A DNA stretch of 64,000 nt from an uncultured Collinsella sp. (GTDB taxonomy: Bacteria > Actinomycetota > Coriobacteriia > Coriobacteriales > Coriobacteriaceae), in contig CABSYW010000008.1 in NCBI GenBank assembly GCA_902482035.1, positions 1 to 64,000 of the forward strand. Direction: 5' to 3'. Shown piece by piece: positions 31,294 through 40,470 of this stretch. Position 1 is the stretch's first letter. Each line of letters begins with the position of its first letter. Under the pieces are notes generated by a model. The model ran no database searches, was not told where the DNA came from, and worked only from the letters and a program-made list of their open reading frames with translations. The position numbers were made by a program, and so were the translations under genes.

Positions 31294-32172
31294 ATGAACA
31301 AGCCGAGTGTTTCTGCTGGCGTCGTTGCCGGTGTTGCTCTGGGAGCCGCGGCGCTTGGTGCGGCCGCTGTCGCTGTTCGTGCTGCCTGTCTGCAGGTTGC
31401 GCGAACCCGCAATGGGTTGGCGCGTGTGAAACGCGTGCACGATGAGGGCGGCGACGAGATTCGCGTGTTGGTGCAAGGCAGCGTCTACCAAAGCGCAAGT
31501 TACGTTGGTGAGCGTTGGGCGGAGCCCGTCTTTGCGTACTATCGTGCGTTTGACGACGTGTTTGAGTCCGAGGATGCGATGCGTGATGCTTATGGTCACG
31601 GTATCAACCGCATGCTTATGCTGGGTGGCGGCGGGTTTGCCTATCCCAAGTTCGCGCTGATGTCGCACGAGGGCTTGCGCATGGACGTCATCGAGTATGA
31701 CGGAGAGATTACGCGCCTGGCGCGCCGCTGGTTCTATCTGGACGAGCTGGAGTGCACGGCGGGCGATCGCCTGCGGGTGATAACCGCTGAGGCTCGCTCT
31801 TATCTGGGCGTGACGAGTGTTGGTCATCGTCGCTACGACGTGGTCGTGAGCGATTGCTTTGGCGGTGCCGAGCCCGTACGCGAGCTGGCGACGGTTGAGG
31901 CGTTGCGTTTGGTGCGGGGCAGCCTAAATGTCGGTGGCGTCTACGTTGCCAATATCGTAAGCACAAACGAGGGGAGCGATGTGACGTTCCTGCGCGACTG
32001 CGCTGCCACGGCACTCGAGGTATTCGCCCATGTCTGGGTGGTCCCCTGTGGCGATGCGGAGTTCGGCGGCGAGGAGAACTACCTGCTCATCGCCAGCGAC
32101 GGCGACTATGTCTTTGCCGAAGCCGTGCCCTTCGACGCCGACTTCCTCGGCACCGCCCTTCACGACAAGTAA
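31294..32172 (+). CDS. Spermidine-synthase-like (polyamine aminopropyltransferase-fold) protein with N-terminal anchor
   Basis: The 292-residue product has an Ala/Val-rich hydrophobic segment at ~7-33, then a Rossmann methyltransferase-like domain: MLMLGGGGFAYPKFAL (motif I), MDVIEYDGEITRLA (motif II, with the conserved acidic residue), RYDVVVSDCFGG (D-x-F/Y) and a later GGVYVANIVS strand. This matches spermidine-synthase-like proteins, which in many bacteria are not real polyamine enzymes. The start codon directly follows the elp3 stop, and AAAAGGAG lies within the end of elp3, so coupling is tight. Substrate unknown. Confidence 0.72.
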   Translation: MNKPSVSAGVVAGVALGAAALGAAAVAVRAACLQVARTRNGLARVKRVHDEGGDEIRVLVQGSVYQSASYVGERWAEPVFAYYRAFDDVFESEDAMRDAYGHGINRMLMLGGGGFAYPKFALMSHEGLRMDVIEYDGEITRLARRWFYLDELECTAGDRLRVITAEARSYLGVTSVGHRRYDVVVSDCFGGAEPVRELATVEALRLVRGSLNVGGVYVANIVSTNEGSDVTFLRDCAATALEVFAHVWVVPCGDAEFGGEENYLLIASDGDYVFAEAVPFDADFLGTALHDK

Positions 32173-32198
32173 GTCTCTCCGTCCCAAAAAGACTGGTC

Positions 32199-34643
32199 TT
32201 AGGCGTGGTCGCGCCAGCTGAGGACGCGCTGCTTCATGCCCTCTATGTCGAGCACGCCTTCGGCAAAGCCCTTGCGCACGAGCTCTTCGGGAACAAACTC
32301 GTCGTAGCGGTCAAAGTAAGGCACCTCGCCAGGATAGACGAGCTCGATGGGATCGAAGTCTTTCTCGGCCTCGGCGGCGAGTACCTCAAAGAACGTCTCC
32401 TCGTCGGCCTTCATCTTAAACTGCATAAAGTACGGGCGTGACGGGTCGAGTCCGCGAAGGCCCAGCTCAGCTGCGCATTTGATTTTAAGCATACGCTCGA
32501 GCGCCAGAAAGGCGTAGCTTCCCAACCAGGGGAAGAGCGCCCAGGTGTCGCCGCCCAGGTTAATGAGCGGCCTAGTTCCCGCACCCGAAATCTCAGCCGT
32601 ATGGCGAGCCTGCGCCAAGCGGGCCCGCGCGTTACCCATAAGATACGGATACGTGGCATGTTCGTTGAGCGCCTTGCGCATGCGCTCGAGTACGTGTGTA
32701 TTGATGTCTCCGGGGCAATCGCCAAAGTATGCCGGCACACGGCCCTTGACCTGCGTGGCAAAGACGGTGTGGCGCTTCCAGTCCACTTCCTCGACAATCC
32801 AGCAGTGTCCTGCGATGGCGATGCGCTCACCGGGCGGAGGGGGGTTGACGATCGTGCCCAACTCGGCCGACTCGCTGCGAACGGTGAACTCCTCGTTTTC
32901 CTGGAACACGGCGTAGAACTTAAAGTTGTTGATGATGCGCTCGCCCGCGAGGCCCACGATGAGCCCATCGCCCTCGGTGACCTGGATGTGGTCGATCTTG
33001 ATGAGGTGACGCAGCAGCACGCGATAGTCATCGGCCGAGACGCGATGGAAATAGCTGAGCGTGAGCACGCGCTGGGCAAGTTCCGCCGGCGTGAGCTCTC
33101 CGGTGCTGGCGAGGGTCGACATGGTCTGGTGATAGAGCAGACTGTAGGGGAGTCGATCGAGCTCAGGCGGCTCGACCCACTTTTCCTCGCGATAGAGTTG
33201 TACGAGCGCGATGCCCTGGAGGAGTTTCCAAGGTATCGTTTCAGGCATCATCGTGCGCGGCTCGGGCTCTTCCTCGCGCATGACAAACCACATCTCGGGC
33301 GGAAGATCGCGGCGCCCCGTGCGGCCCATTCGCTGCAAAAAGGAGCTGACGGTAAACGGCGCATCGATCTGAAACGCACGCTCCAGACGGCCGATATCGA
33401 TGCCGAGTTCCAGCGTAGAGGTGGTAACGGTCGTCTGTGCCTGTTCCTCGTCGCGCATAAGCTCTTCTGCCGTCTCACGCAACGATGCCGAAAGATTGCC
33501 GTGATGGATGAGGAAACGGTCGGGCTCGTGTCGACTTTCGCAGTAGCTGCGCAGCATGGAGCATACGGCCTCCGCCTCTTCGCGCGAGTTGGCAAAGACC
33601 AGGCACTTGCGGCCGCGGGTGTGTTCGAAGATATAGCCCATGCCGGGGTCGGCGTTGTCTGGTGCTGTGTCGGTGGGGTTGAGTAATGCCTGTTCGGGTG
33701 CTCGGGGAATGTCGACTTCGCCCTCGGGGGCCGAGGAAGCGCGACTGTCCTTGGGGGCAGCCTTGCCCCGTGCCTGCTCGCGACGTTGGCGGCGTTCCTC
33801 CTGTGTGAGTTGTCCGCTATGGCGCATGTCTTGAGCACCGGCCGGCAGCGCCGCGGATGCCGCTGCCTCGATGCGCTCGCACGCGAGCACTTCGGCCTCT
33901 TGAGGACCTGTGCCCATGAATCCCCGCTGCTGTGCCTGGGGGCCCGAGTTGTAGAAGTGCTCCATGGAGATGCGCCATACGCGGTGCGGTTCTTCAAAGC
34001 GGGGGATAACACAGTTGCGCCCCGTTCCCTGTGAGAGAAAGGCACCCGTGCGTTCCGGGTCCCCGATGGTGGCCGAAAGGCCAATGCGGCGAGGCTGCAC
34101 GCCGGCCATGCGCGAGAGTCGCTCGATAAGGCAGAGCGTTTGCCCGCCTCGATCGCCGCGCATGAGCGAGTGGACCTCATCGATGACCACGTAGCGTAGG
34201 TCGCAAAACATGCGCGGGATCGCCATGTGCTTATGGATTAAGAGCGCCTCGAGTGACTCGGGCGTAATCTGCAAGATGCCGCTCGGTTTTTTGATGAGCT
34301 TAGCTTTGTGCGATTGCGAGACGTCGCCATGCCAGTGCCAGACGGGGATGTCGGCTTCTTCGCAGAGGTCGTTGAGGCGGACGAACTGATCGTTGATGAG
34401 CGCCTTGAGGGGGCCAATGTAGAGGGCGCCCACGCTTGCGGGCGGGTTCTCCCAAAACTCGGTCAGGATGGGAAAGAAGGCCGCTTCGGTTTTGCCGGAT
34501 GCCGTGGATGCCGTCAGGAGCACATTGTCTTGTGTGTTAAAGATGGCATCTGCTGCCGCAACCTGAATGGAGCGCAGGCTATCCCAATCGTGGGAGTAGA
34601 TGAAGTCTTGGATAAACGGGGCGTAGCGGTCAAAGGCGTTCAC
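32199..34643 (-). CDS. Lhr-like DEAD/DEAH-box helicase of a TerB/ATPase-associated cassette
   Basis: This 814-residue superfamily 2 helicase has TASTASGKTEAAFFPIL (Walker A), YIGPLKALINDQ (Ia), IDEVHSL (motif II, DEVH), LSATIGDPE (III), STLELGIDIGRLERAF and QRMGRTGRRDLPPE (V, VI). A ~110-residue insertion rich in Gln, Arg and Ala separates the RecA domains. A long C-terminal region (AGHCWIVEEVDWKRHTVFAT block) is as in Lhr-type DNA/RNA helicases. GTG 34643 with AGGAGG just before it is preferred over ATG 34658. It is the third gene of the TerB_N-DUF2791-helicase operon. BrxHI helicases of BREX loci are related in type. Confidence 0.83.
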   Translation of the reverse strand: MNAFDRYAPFIQDFIYSHDWDSLRSIQVAAADAIFNTQDNVLLTASTASGKTEAAFFPILTEFWENPPASVGALYIGPLKALINDQFVRLNDLCEEADIPVWHWHGDVSQSHKAKLIKKPSGILQITPESLEALLIHKHMAIPRMFCDLRYVVIDEVHSLMRGDRGGQTLCLIERLSRMAGVQPRRIGLSATIGDPERTGAFLSQGTGRNCVIPRFEEPHRVWRISMEHFYNSGPQAQQRGFMGTGPQEAEVLACERIEAAASAALPAGAQDMRHSGQLTQEERRQRREQARGKAAPKDSRASSAPEGEVDIPRAPEQALLNPTDTAPDNADPGMGYIFEHTRGRKCLVFANSREEAEAVCSMLRSYCESRHEPDRFLIHHGNLSASLRETAEELMRDEEQAQTTVTTSTLELGIDIGRLERAFQIDAPFTVSSFLQRMGRTGRRDLPPEMWFVMREEEPEPRTMMPETIPWKLLQGIALVQLYREEKWVEPPELDRLPYSLLYHQTMSTLASTGELTPAELAQRVLTLSYFHRVSADDYRVLLRHLIKIDHIQVTEGDGLIVGLAGERIINNFKFYAVFQENEEFTVRSESAELGTIVNPPPPGERIAIAGHCWIVEEVDWKRHTVFATQVKGRVPAYFGDCPGDINTHVLERMRKALNEHATYPYLMGNARARLAQARHTAEISGAGTRPLINLGGDTWALFPWLGSYAFLALERMLKIKCAAELGLRGLDPSRPYFMQFKMKADEETFFEVLAAEAEKDFDPIELVYPGEVPYFDRYDEFVPEELVRKGFAEGVLDIEGMKQRVLSWRDHA

Positions 34644-34738
34644 GGGGCCTCCTCTCATATACGAACCTCTTAACGCGGTGGTCAGTGGCTTGCTGCATTA
34701 CTGTCTCAACGTTCGCCCAGATAAAACCTACCAAAATA

Positions 34739-34761
34739 AACCTGTCCCTTTTTGGCAGGTT
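34739..34761 (-). terminator. Weak hairpin at the end of the BrxD-like gene
   Basis: On the minus strand AACCTG and CAGGTT pair around CCAAAAAGGGA and are followed by TATTTTGG. It overlaps the stop codon and may only lower read-through into the helicase gene 117 bp further on. Confidence 0.35.
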
Positions 34762-36064
34762 AGATGGTGAATTCGGCGAAGTTACGGTCGCCACCTGCGG
34801 TATCGGTGTCGCCTGTTGCGGTTGCTGGCGCCAGCGCGTCACCGCCGACGCTTTGTAGTAGCTCGGCAACGTTGGCATCGGGGTTCTGGCATAGGATGTC
34901 GAGCAGCTCGATAAAGTCGCGAATGACCTCGCGAGGCGTCAGGTGCGTATCGGCTCCCACGCGGCCAAACTCAATCTTGAGGAAGTCCACCAAGTCGTTC
35001 TCGGTAAGCGTGGGCGTCCAGCCAAAGTAGCCGGCGTGAATTTGCATGAGTTTTTCGATCAGCACCAGTAGCTCCTCGTAGGTGAGCGGCTGCAAGCGGA
35101 TGATGGGCGCGAGCATGTCCTTAAGGTCCTCGCGTGCAAAGCGACCCTGAGCGAGCCGGCTGCGCAGAGCCTCGTAGGAGAATACGCCGCGACGGCGGTC
35201 CTCGATGGAGGTCGGCGTGCCGCCCATGATCATGCCCAAGTACTGCGCCTTGCCCTGGAGCGTGTCGTTGTACATGGTGAGGATTTTCTCGTAGTTGTAC
35301 TGGCGCGTGATGGCGTTGGGAATCTTGTACAGGTTTACGAGTTCGTCGATGAGCACCAGCATGCCCTTGTAGCCGCTGCAGACCAAAAAGCGTGCGATGA
35401 GTTTGACGTAGTCGTACCAGTCGTCATCGCTGATGATGGTTGAGGACCCCAGTTCGGCGCGGGCCTCGCTCTTGGTGCGGTATTCGCCGCGGATCCATTT
35501 GGTCACGCGGCTCATGGCTTCTTCGTCGCCCTCGGATACGGCCGTGCGATAGCGGCGGAGCATGCGGGTGAAGTCGAAGCCGTGGACCATCTCCTCGAGC
35601 GGGGCCAGTTGGGCATTGACGACCGACTCGTCGACGTCGGCGCACGAGGCGACCCAGCGATCCAGAATAAGGTTGAGCGCACCGCCCTCAGGGCGCGTCT
35701 TGGTCGATATGTTGCGGATGAGCTCGCGGTAGGTGGCAAGGCCCTGTCCCTGACCGCCCTGCAGGCGGCGCTCAGGGGAAAGGTCGGCATCAGCGACGAC
35801 GAATCCCTCGCCCATGGCATGCGTTCGGATGGTCTGAAGCAAGAAGCTCTTGCCGGCGCCGTAGCGACCGACTAAGAAGCGGAAGCTCGCGCCGCCATCG
35901 GCGATGAGACTCAAATCGGTGAGCAGGGCGCGAATCTCGACCTCGCGACCCACGGTGATATAGGGAAGGCCGATGCGCGGGACCACGCCGCCCTTGAGCG
36001 AGTTAAGGATAACGGCGGCGACGCGTTTGGGTACACGGGGCGCTGCGGATGCGGTATCACTCAT
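34760..36064 (-). CDS. DUF2791-family P-loop ATPase (BREX BrxD-like)
   Basis: The 434-residue ATP-binding protein has Walker A GRYGAGKSFLLQ at ~65-76, Walker B MLVLIDELVNLYKI at ~243-256, an early VVPRIGLPYITVGREVEIRALLTDL block, and FVVADADLSPERRLQG directly after the P-loop helix. These match the DUF2791 family, whose members include BrxD of type 2 BREX phage-defence loci and stand-alone homologues next to helicases. Its start overlaps the end of the TerB_N gene by 8 bp, so translation is coupled. No PglX, PglZ or BrxC-size genes are nearby, hence this is not a full BREX locus. Confidence 0.8.
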   Translation of the reverse strand: MSDTASAAPRVPKRVAAVILNSLKGGVVPRIGLPYITVGREVEIRALLTDLSLIADGGASFRFLVGRYGAGKSFLLQTIRTHAMGEGFVVADADLSPERRLQGGQGQGLATYRELIRNISTKTRPEGGALNLILDRWVASCADVDESVVNAQLAPLEEMVHGFDFTRMLRRYRTAVSEGDEEAMSRVTKWIRGEYRTKSEARAELGSSTIISDDDWYDYVKLIARFLVCSGYKGMLVLIDELVNLYKIPNAITRQYNYEKILTMYNDTLQGKAQYLGMIMGGTPTSIEDRRRGVFSYEALRSRLAQGRFAREDLKDMLAPIIRLQPLTYEELLVLIEKLMQIHAGYFGWTPTLTENDLVDFLKIEFGRVGADTHLTPREVIRDFIELLDILCQNPDANVAELLQSVGGDALAPATATGDTDTAGGDRNFAEFTI

Positions 36065-37817
36065 GGTCTAGGTATCCTCTCACGTCTGCTTTGTAGTCCT
36101 CGATAATCTGCGGCCCTGCCGCGCTAAATTCAATTACGGTGTCACCCACCAGGTCAAAGAGCGCCTCGTTGATGCTATCGACGAGCATGTCCTCGCTCTG
36201 TCCCGAGTGCGCCACTGCCGATGTCGCTTGCGCTGCGTTTTGCTCGAGCAGTGCGCGAAGGAAGGCATCTGCGGCGGGCGCGAGTTCGTTTGTGGCTTCA
36301 GCGGGCGCAGCAGCTGCGAACGCGGGCGTCGGCGCGAGAAGCGGTGCCACGACACCAAACTGTTCGGTGGATATGGTCGGCTCGTCGGCCTCGTCCTGCC
36401 GAATGGGTGCCGCGACTGGTTCGACAATCGCGTCGGCTACGGGCTCGGCTTCCGGTTGCCCTGAGTCCGCTGCCTCAGCTTCTGCGGACGCGCTGTCCTC
36501 GCGTTCCTCGTCGATTAAAAGCGCTTCGCGCGTTTGCGCAGCGGCGTTCCGAATGTGCCCCAGCTGACTCAGATCGATATCGATCTTGACGGGCTGGTGT
36601 GCGGCGTCCCACGAAAGCCATGCCACAATCTCGTCATCGATAATCTTGGCCAGATATTTGGGGACCTTTTCTTCCTTAAGGGGATGGGCGGGGTCCAGCG
36701 CCAGGCGCAGGCGTTGGTCGCAGGCGCGCATCATTTCACCGAGCTTGCTGCTCTTTTGCCTACTACCGTGGATACGCATGCATTCCCAAAAGCCGTTTTG
36801 GCAACGGTAGATATGGATAGGATCCAGGCGGTATTCGCAGTCCTCGTGGCGCTCGGGCGCAAAGAATACGGCCGAGGCAAACATGGTGTAAGGCATGGCC
36901 GTCTCCTCCCCAAATAAGCTCGCCACGATGCCGGTCTTTCGGTGCGTGTCATAGTAGCGTGCCATACGGACATACACGGCGCACGCCACGTGGCGCAGAT
37001 CGCGGTGGTGGCTGCGGTCGAGCCGCGAGTTACTTAGGTTGTACGTGGAGAGGGCGTTGATGGCGGTCATGAGTCGCTCCTCGCGCACCTCATCGGGCGG
37101 AAAGGGGAGCGTGGGCTCGGAGGTTTTGCGACGCTTGGGGGTCTGGCCGGACGGTGCCGGTGCTGGTACAAGGTCTCGTGCCGCGCGCCGCAGCTCGATA
37201 AGGGCGTTATCGAACATGACGGTTTTAGAATCACGAAGCAGCTTGGGGTCGAGCCCGTGGAACACGGCGTAGTCCTGCAACCACACGCGTGCAAACCGGT
37301 CGATGCCGGGCTCAAAGGCGCGGTAGGCATCCCAAAAGGCCTTGATCTTGTTAAAACCATCGAGCGGATTATCTACGCCGATGCCGCAAATCAGCTCATA
37401 GAGATACAGAAAGGCAAAGGACGTAGACGTTTCCTCGACGGTCCCGCGGCGCACTTGGGCGCGCCAGGTAAAGTAGCCGCGCAGCTGCCGGTCGCTCATG
37501 GCGTTGTAGGTGGGAAAGTACGATTTAAAGGTGCCGTTGTAGGGACAGTCGTCCTCAAAGTCGGCCATCAGCAGGCCCTGGCGGTAGAAAAGCTCGGCTT
37601 CCGAAAGCCAACGGCCCGCGCCGCCCTTGGGGTCTTCTTGCCAACGCGATATCTCACGCATCTTGCGGTATTGGTCGGGAAGGAAGTTCTGCATCTGTCG
37701 GCCGGTTTTGAGAATCGGCTCGTCTGCGTAGACTTCATGTGAGAAGCGGGCAGACTGATGGGTCCGGGCCTCGGCCATAATGCGCTCGATGAGCATCTTG
37801 ATGTCCTGGTCGGCCAC
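36057..37817 (-). CDS. TerB_N-domain protein
   Basis: The 586-residue product begins with a TerB N-terminal-type domain: YFPTYNAMSDRQLRGYFTWR and FAFLYLYELICGIGV are the signature strands/helices. Residues ~225-400 hold an unrecognised helical middle (a possible TerB-like zone), and the C-terminal ~170 residues are Ala/Glu-rich and variable with a final helix that may be TerB_C. The start is a GTG with GAGGAGGAGC upstream. It is the first gene of the three-gene operon with the DUF2791 ATPase and Lhr-like helicase. TerB_N proteins are linked to tellurite-type stress and phage-defence gene sets; the biochemical role is unknown. Confidence 0.75.
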   Translation of the reverse strand: MADQDIKMLIERIMAEARTHQSARFSHEVYADEPILKTGRQMQNFLPDQYRKMREISRWQEDPKGGAGRWLSEAELFYRQGLLMADFEDDCPYNGTFKSYFPTYNAMSDRQLRGYFTWRAQVRRGTVEETSTSFAFLYLYELICGIGVDNPLDGFNKIKAFWDAYRAFEPGIDRFARVWLQDYAVFHGLDPKLLRDSKTVMFDNALIELRRAARDLVPAPAPSGQTPKRRKTSEPTLPFPPDEVREERLMTAINALSTYNLSNSRLDRSHHRDLRHVACAVYVRMARYYDTHRKTGIVASLFGEETAMPYTMFASAVFFAPERHEDCEYRLDPIHIYRCQNGFWECMRIHGSRQKSSKLGEMMRACDQRLRLALDPAHPLKEEKVPKYLAKIIDDEIVAWLSWDAAHQPVKIDIDLSQLGHIRNAAAQTREALLIDEEREDSASAEAEAADSGQPEAEPVADAIVEPVAAPIRQDEADEPTISTEQFGVVAPLLAPTPAFAAAAPAEATNELAPAADAFLRALLEQNAAQATSAVAHSGQSEDMLVDSINEALFDLVGDTVIEFSAAGPQIIEDYKADVRGYLDHE

Positions 37818-37904
37818 CGCTCCTCCTCTCGAACGCAGCTACGGTGACCTCATATCATAGCACAGCATCAAACAGATGTTCGAGATACTGCTGCGTTGAT
37901 AGAT

Positions 37905-38621
37905 TTAGAACAGGAGGGCGTAGATGACGGCTATGACAACGGAGGGGAGCATATTGGCCGTGCGGAAGGTCTGAGGACGGATGAGGTTGACGCCGACGCA
38001 GAAGATGAGCATGGAGCCTACGAGCGAAAGGCTGTCGAGGGCTGCCGTGGTCATGATGGGGGAGAGCGCGCCGGCAAACAACGTGATCGTCCCCTGGAAC
38101 ACGGCTACGGGCAGGGCCGAGAAGATGCAGCCGCGTCCGAGCGACGCCGTCATGGTGCAGACGATGATGCAGTCCAGTGCGCCCTTGAGGGCAAGCGTTG
38201 ACCAGTCGCCGAGCAGGCCGTCCTGGATCGATCCCACAATTGCCATGGCGCCGATACACACGGTGAGTGAAGTCGAGACAAAAGCGTTGGTGAACTCGTT
38301 ATCGCCCTCACTGCCGGTCTTGCGCTTGAGCCATTCGCCAAGGTTCTCGATGGCGGCTTCCAAGTTGACGGCCTCGCCGATGAGCGAACCGAGCGCAAAT
38401 GAGACGATGAGCATGGTGGTGCCGGTGGTCGCTAGCGCCTTCCCATCGATAAGGAGCATCTTTTGCATGGTGCCGCCAAGGCCGATAAACAGGACGCACA
38501 GCCCCGATGCTTTCATGAGCGTGTCTTGGATGCGCGGTGTGATGAAGCGGCCGCCCGCTAATCCCAAAAGACCGCCCGCAACTAAAAGCACAACGTTGAT
38601 GATTGTTCCCAAGCCCGGCAT
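37905..38621 (-). CDS. DUF554 family membrane protein
   Basis: The 238-residue integral membrane protein has about seven hydrophobic segments. PGLGTIINVVLLVAGGLLGL at the N-terminus, ALGSLIGEAVNLE and FTNAFVSTSLTVCIGAMAIVG are the conserved blocks of DUF554 (YdfK/YqgA-like) proteins. Function unknown, possibly transport. ATG 38621 follows AGGAGGG by 3 nt; the longer frame to 38690 adds non-homologous residues. It is transcribed in the same direction as the TerB_N gene upstream (87-bp gap) but nothing suggests a functional link. Confidence 0.83.
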   Translation of the reverse strand: MPGLGTIINVVLLVAGGLLGLAGGRFITPRIQDTLMKASGLCVLFIGLGGTMQKMLLIDGKALATTGTTMLIVSFALGSLIGEAVNLEAAIENLGEWLKRKTGSEGDNEFTNAFVSTSLTVCIGAMAIVGSIQDGLLGDWSTLALKGALDCIIVCTMTASLGRGCIFSALPVAVFQGTITLFAGALSPIMTTAALDSLSLVGSMLIFCVGVNLIRPQTFRTANMLPSVVIAVIYALLF

Positions 38622-38739
38622 GAGCCCTCCTGTATTGATGCCAACGTGGCAATCGTAGCAGAACGAAATGCGAGGCACATCGCGACTCATCTAATACGTT
38701 ATATAAGTGGTGTTAGGAATGATGTGCAGCATTTAAGCC

Positions 38740-40170
38740 TCAGGTGGTTGTCGGGACATAGGGATAGTATTCAAAGCGCAGTGTCATAAGCCGCTGCGGG
38801 GATTCAATAGCCGCGGCGATGATATTGGCATCGCGGGCACGATCAAACCCTTCGAGTTCGATCTGATACGAGACGTCTTGCATAATGTCCAGACGTCGCC
38901 AGGCTAGGAGTGTGTCACCATCGAATTCCAAGGTCTTGCCTCCGTCTGGAGCAACGGCGTATAGACGCAGCTTGGCGGTGGTTGCAGGGTCGACAACCGT
39001 GACCTTTTTAATTTCGTTTCGAGTATTCTTGGCGCCCAACAAGGTGAGCAGTGTTGGGGCCACGACCTCGCCCGATGGCAAAAAGACGACTTCGATGGAT
39101 TCAGGAAATGCGATGATAGCCGACTTGCGGACGGGCTGATTGGCGGCGGCAACTTCGATGTTCGCAGCGTCGATGACCTCCGTGTGGTCGAGCGCGGCAA
39201 GCACGCAGCAGTTACCTTCATCGATCTCTTGAGGATCAGCAAGTCCCAGACTGTCTGCGAGCTCGGGATCGTTTGGATCGTTAGCGGGCTCATTCGGTGC
39301 TTCGAAAGAAGCTGAGACGCTGTTTGTCGGCGGCGGCGTGTCGCCCGCACCTGCTTCTTTGTCCGCGCTCCCTTCTTGTATGGTTGCGTTGATGGGTTCG
39401 TCGTTTGGGGGGAGCGTCTTGGCGTCAAGCGCGGAGGGAAGAATTCCGATGGCTCCGGATCCGTTCCACTCCATTTCGAGAAGCGCCGGGTCGGCAAGAA
39501 TGCGTTGCCTGCTTTGCGTGTGGGCATCGATTTCAATAGGGCCTGCCTCTATCCCTCGTGTAAGGCTGAGTGATCCGGCTGGCTTCTCGAAATGAGCGTC
39601 TGTGTCTTTGGCGCTGACGGCGTAGAACAGCAGGGACGCTTCTCCCGCCGCGGTGGCATCGGTACCGGCTTTGGTCAGCCGCAACGATGCCGTGAATGAG
39701 AGGGTGGGCTGCGCATCGTCTGCATTCGCGGCGGCGCAGCCCAGACATATACCGCCTCCTTTCTCAAAAAACGTACCGTCGAAGGCGACCTTCGCTCCGT
39801 TCGCCGAGTCATCGACCGAAGCGATGTCGATGCGCAGCTCTAAATTGCATGGATCGCCATCCGCATCGAGCACAACCGAACGCCACGTGCAGACGGCGAA
39901 CCCCGCCTGGGAGCCGTTTGCCTTGTTCGAACGCTTGATATCCACGACTATCGAGCCGTCCGTATTACGACGAAGGCATCCCGAGGTTGAGCTTGCGGCC
40001 TGTGCGATCGAAAAACGCTTGCACGCAATGGCGCTCGACGGATTTGGTGCAGAACTTAGGGCTGCTGGTAAGGAGTCTGCCATGACGGGAGTCGCCCAAG
40101 CGGCGACAGGCGTTCCGGTTGCGAGCGCGCCGCAGAGTGCGACGACGGGCAAAAGGTTCTTCGATGCCAT
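38740..40170 (-). CDS. Secreted protein of unknown function, end of the LAQTG cluster
   Basis: The 476-residue product has a Sec signal peptide at ~1-26 (LLPVVALCGALATGTPVAAW-A). The mature protein has a Cys-bearing N-terminal part (C's at LGC, CNL, CTW), a Pro/Asp/Glu/Asn-rich linker at ~270-320 (GDTPPPTNSV, NEPANDPNDPELAD) and a C-terminal beta-rich region (~330-476). No family recognised and no sorting signal or C-terminal membrane anchor, so it is secreted or held by a partner. Start at 40170 has AAGGAGAC upstream. It is last of five same-strand genes and lies 18 bp after the LAQTG gene. Confidence 0.65.
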   Translation of the reverse strand: MASKNLLPVVALCGALATGTPVAAWATPVMADSLPAALSSAPNPSSAIACKRFSIAQAASSTSGCLRRNTDGSIVVDIKRSNKANGSQAGFAVCTWRSVVLDADGDPCNLELRIDIASVDDSANGAKVAFDGTFFEKGGGICLGCAAANADDAQPTLSFTASLRLTKAGTDATAAGEASLLFYAVSAKDTDAHFEKPAGSLSLTRGIEAGPIEIDAHTQSRQRILADPALLEMEWNGSGAIGILPSALDAKTLPPNDEPINATIQEGSADKEAGAGDTPPPTNSVSASFEAPNEPANDPNDPELADSLGLADPQEIDEGNCCVLAALDHTEVIDAANIEVAAANQPVRKSAIIAFPESIEVVFLPSGEVVAPTLLTLLGAKNTRNEIKKVTVVDPATTAKLRLYAVAPDGGKTLEFDGDTLLAWRRLDIMQDVSYQIELEGFDRARDANIIAAAIESPQRLMTLRFEYYPYVPTTT

Positions 40171-40188
40171 GGGGTCTCCTTAGCTAAT

Positions 40189-40470
40189 TTAGTGCGGCCT
40201 GTCCGTGTTTTGTTTCTGGCTGCGTTTGATGTGCAGACCGAGGCCGGCGGTTCCCGCGCCTGCTGCTGTGGCGCCTGCTGCCAAGAGCCATCGTCTGTCG
40301 CCTGTCTGCGCCAACGGTTCCTCGCGGTCGCCGCGGTCGAGCTCCGAGAGGTCGACCGTCACTTGCGTGGCGGCCTGCGCCTGTTCTTGCTGGGCAAAGG
40401 CCATGGCTGGCCCAAACGCTAGGATGCTGACGGCGGCGGCCAGGGCGACGGCCTTATGCCGTGTGCGCAC
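40189..40470 (-). CDS. Small sortase-anchored surface protein (LAQTG signal)
   Basis: The product has about 93 residues. Signal peptide MRTRHKAVALAAAVSILAFG-PAMAFA, then a short Gln/Ala/Asp mature part, LAQTG at ~53-57, a hydrophobic segment (WLLAAGATAAGAGTAGLGL) and a basic tail (KRSQKQ). This is a complete cell-wall sorting signal; LAxTG variants are used by actinobacterial sortases. GTG 40470 is taken as start because it gives a normal signal peptide; an ATG at 40500 is possible. It overlaps the upstream gene end by about 17 bp, so the pair is coupled. The mature part of only ~25 residues suggests an anchor or housing for a partner rather than an enzyme. Confidence 0.7.
   Translation of the reverse strand: MRTRHKAVALAAAVSILAFGPAMAFAQQEQAQAATQVTVDLSELDRGDREEPLAQTGDRRWLLAAGATAAGAGTAGLGLHIKRSQKQNTDRPH

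Noticed and set aside
32199..37817. Calling the TerB/ATPase/helicase operon a complete BREX system
   Set aside because: PglX methylase, PglZ and BrxC-size ATPase genes are absent on both sides, so only BREX-related families are claimed.
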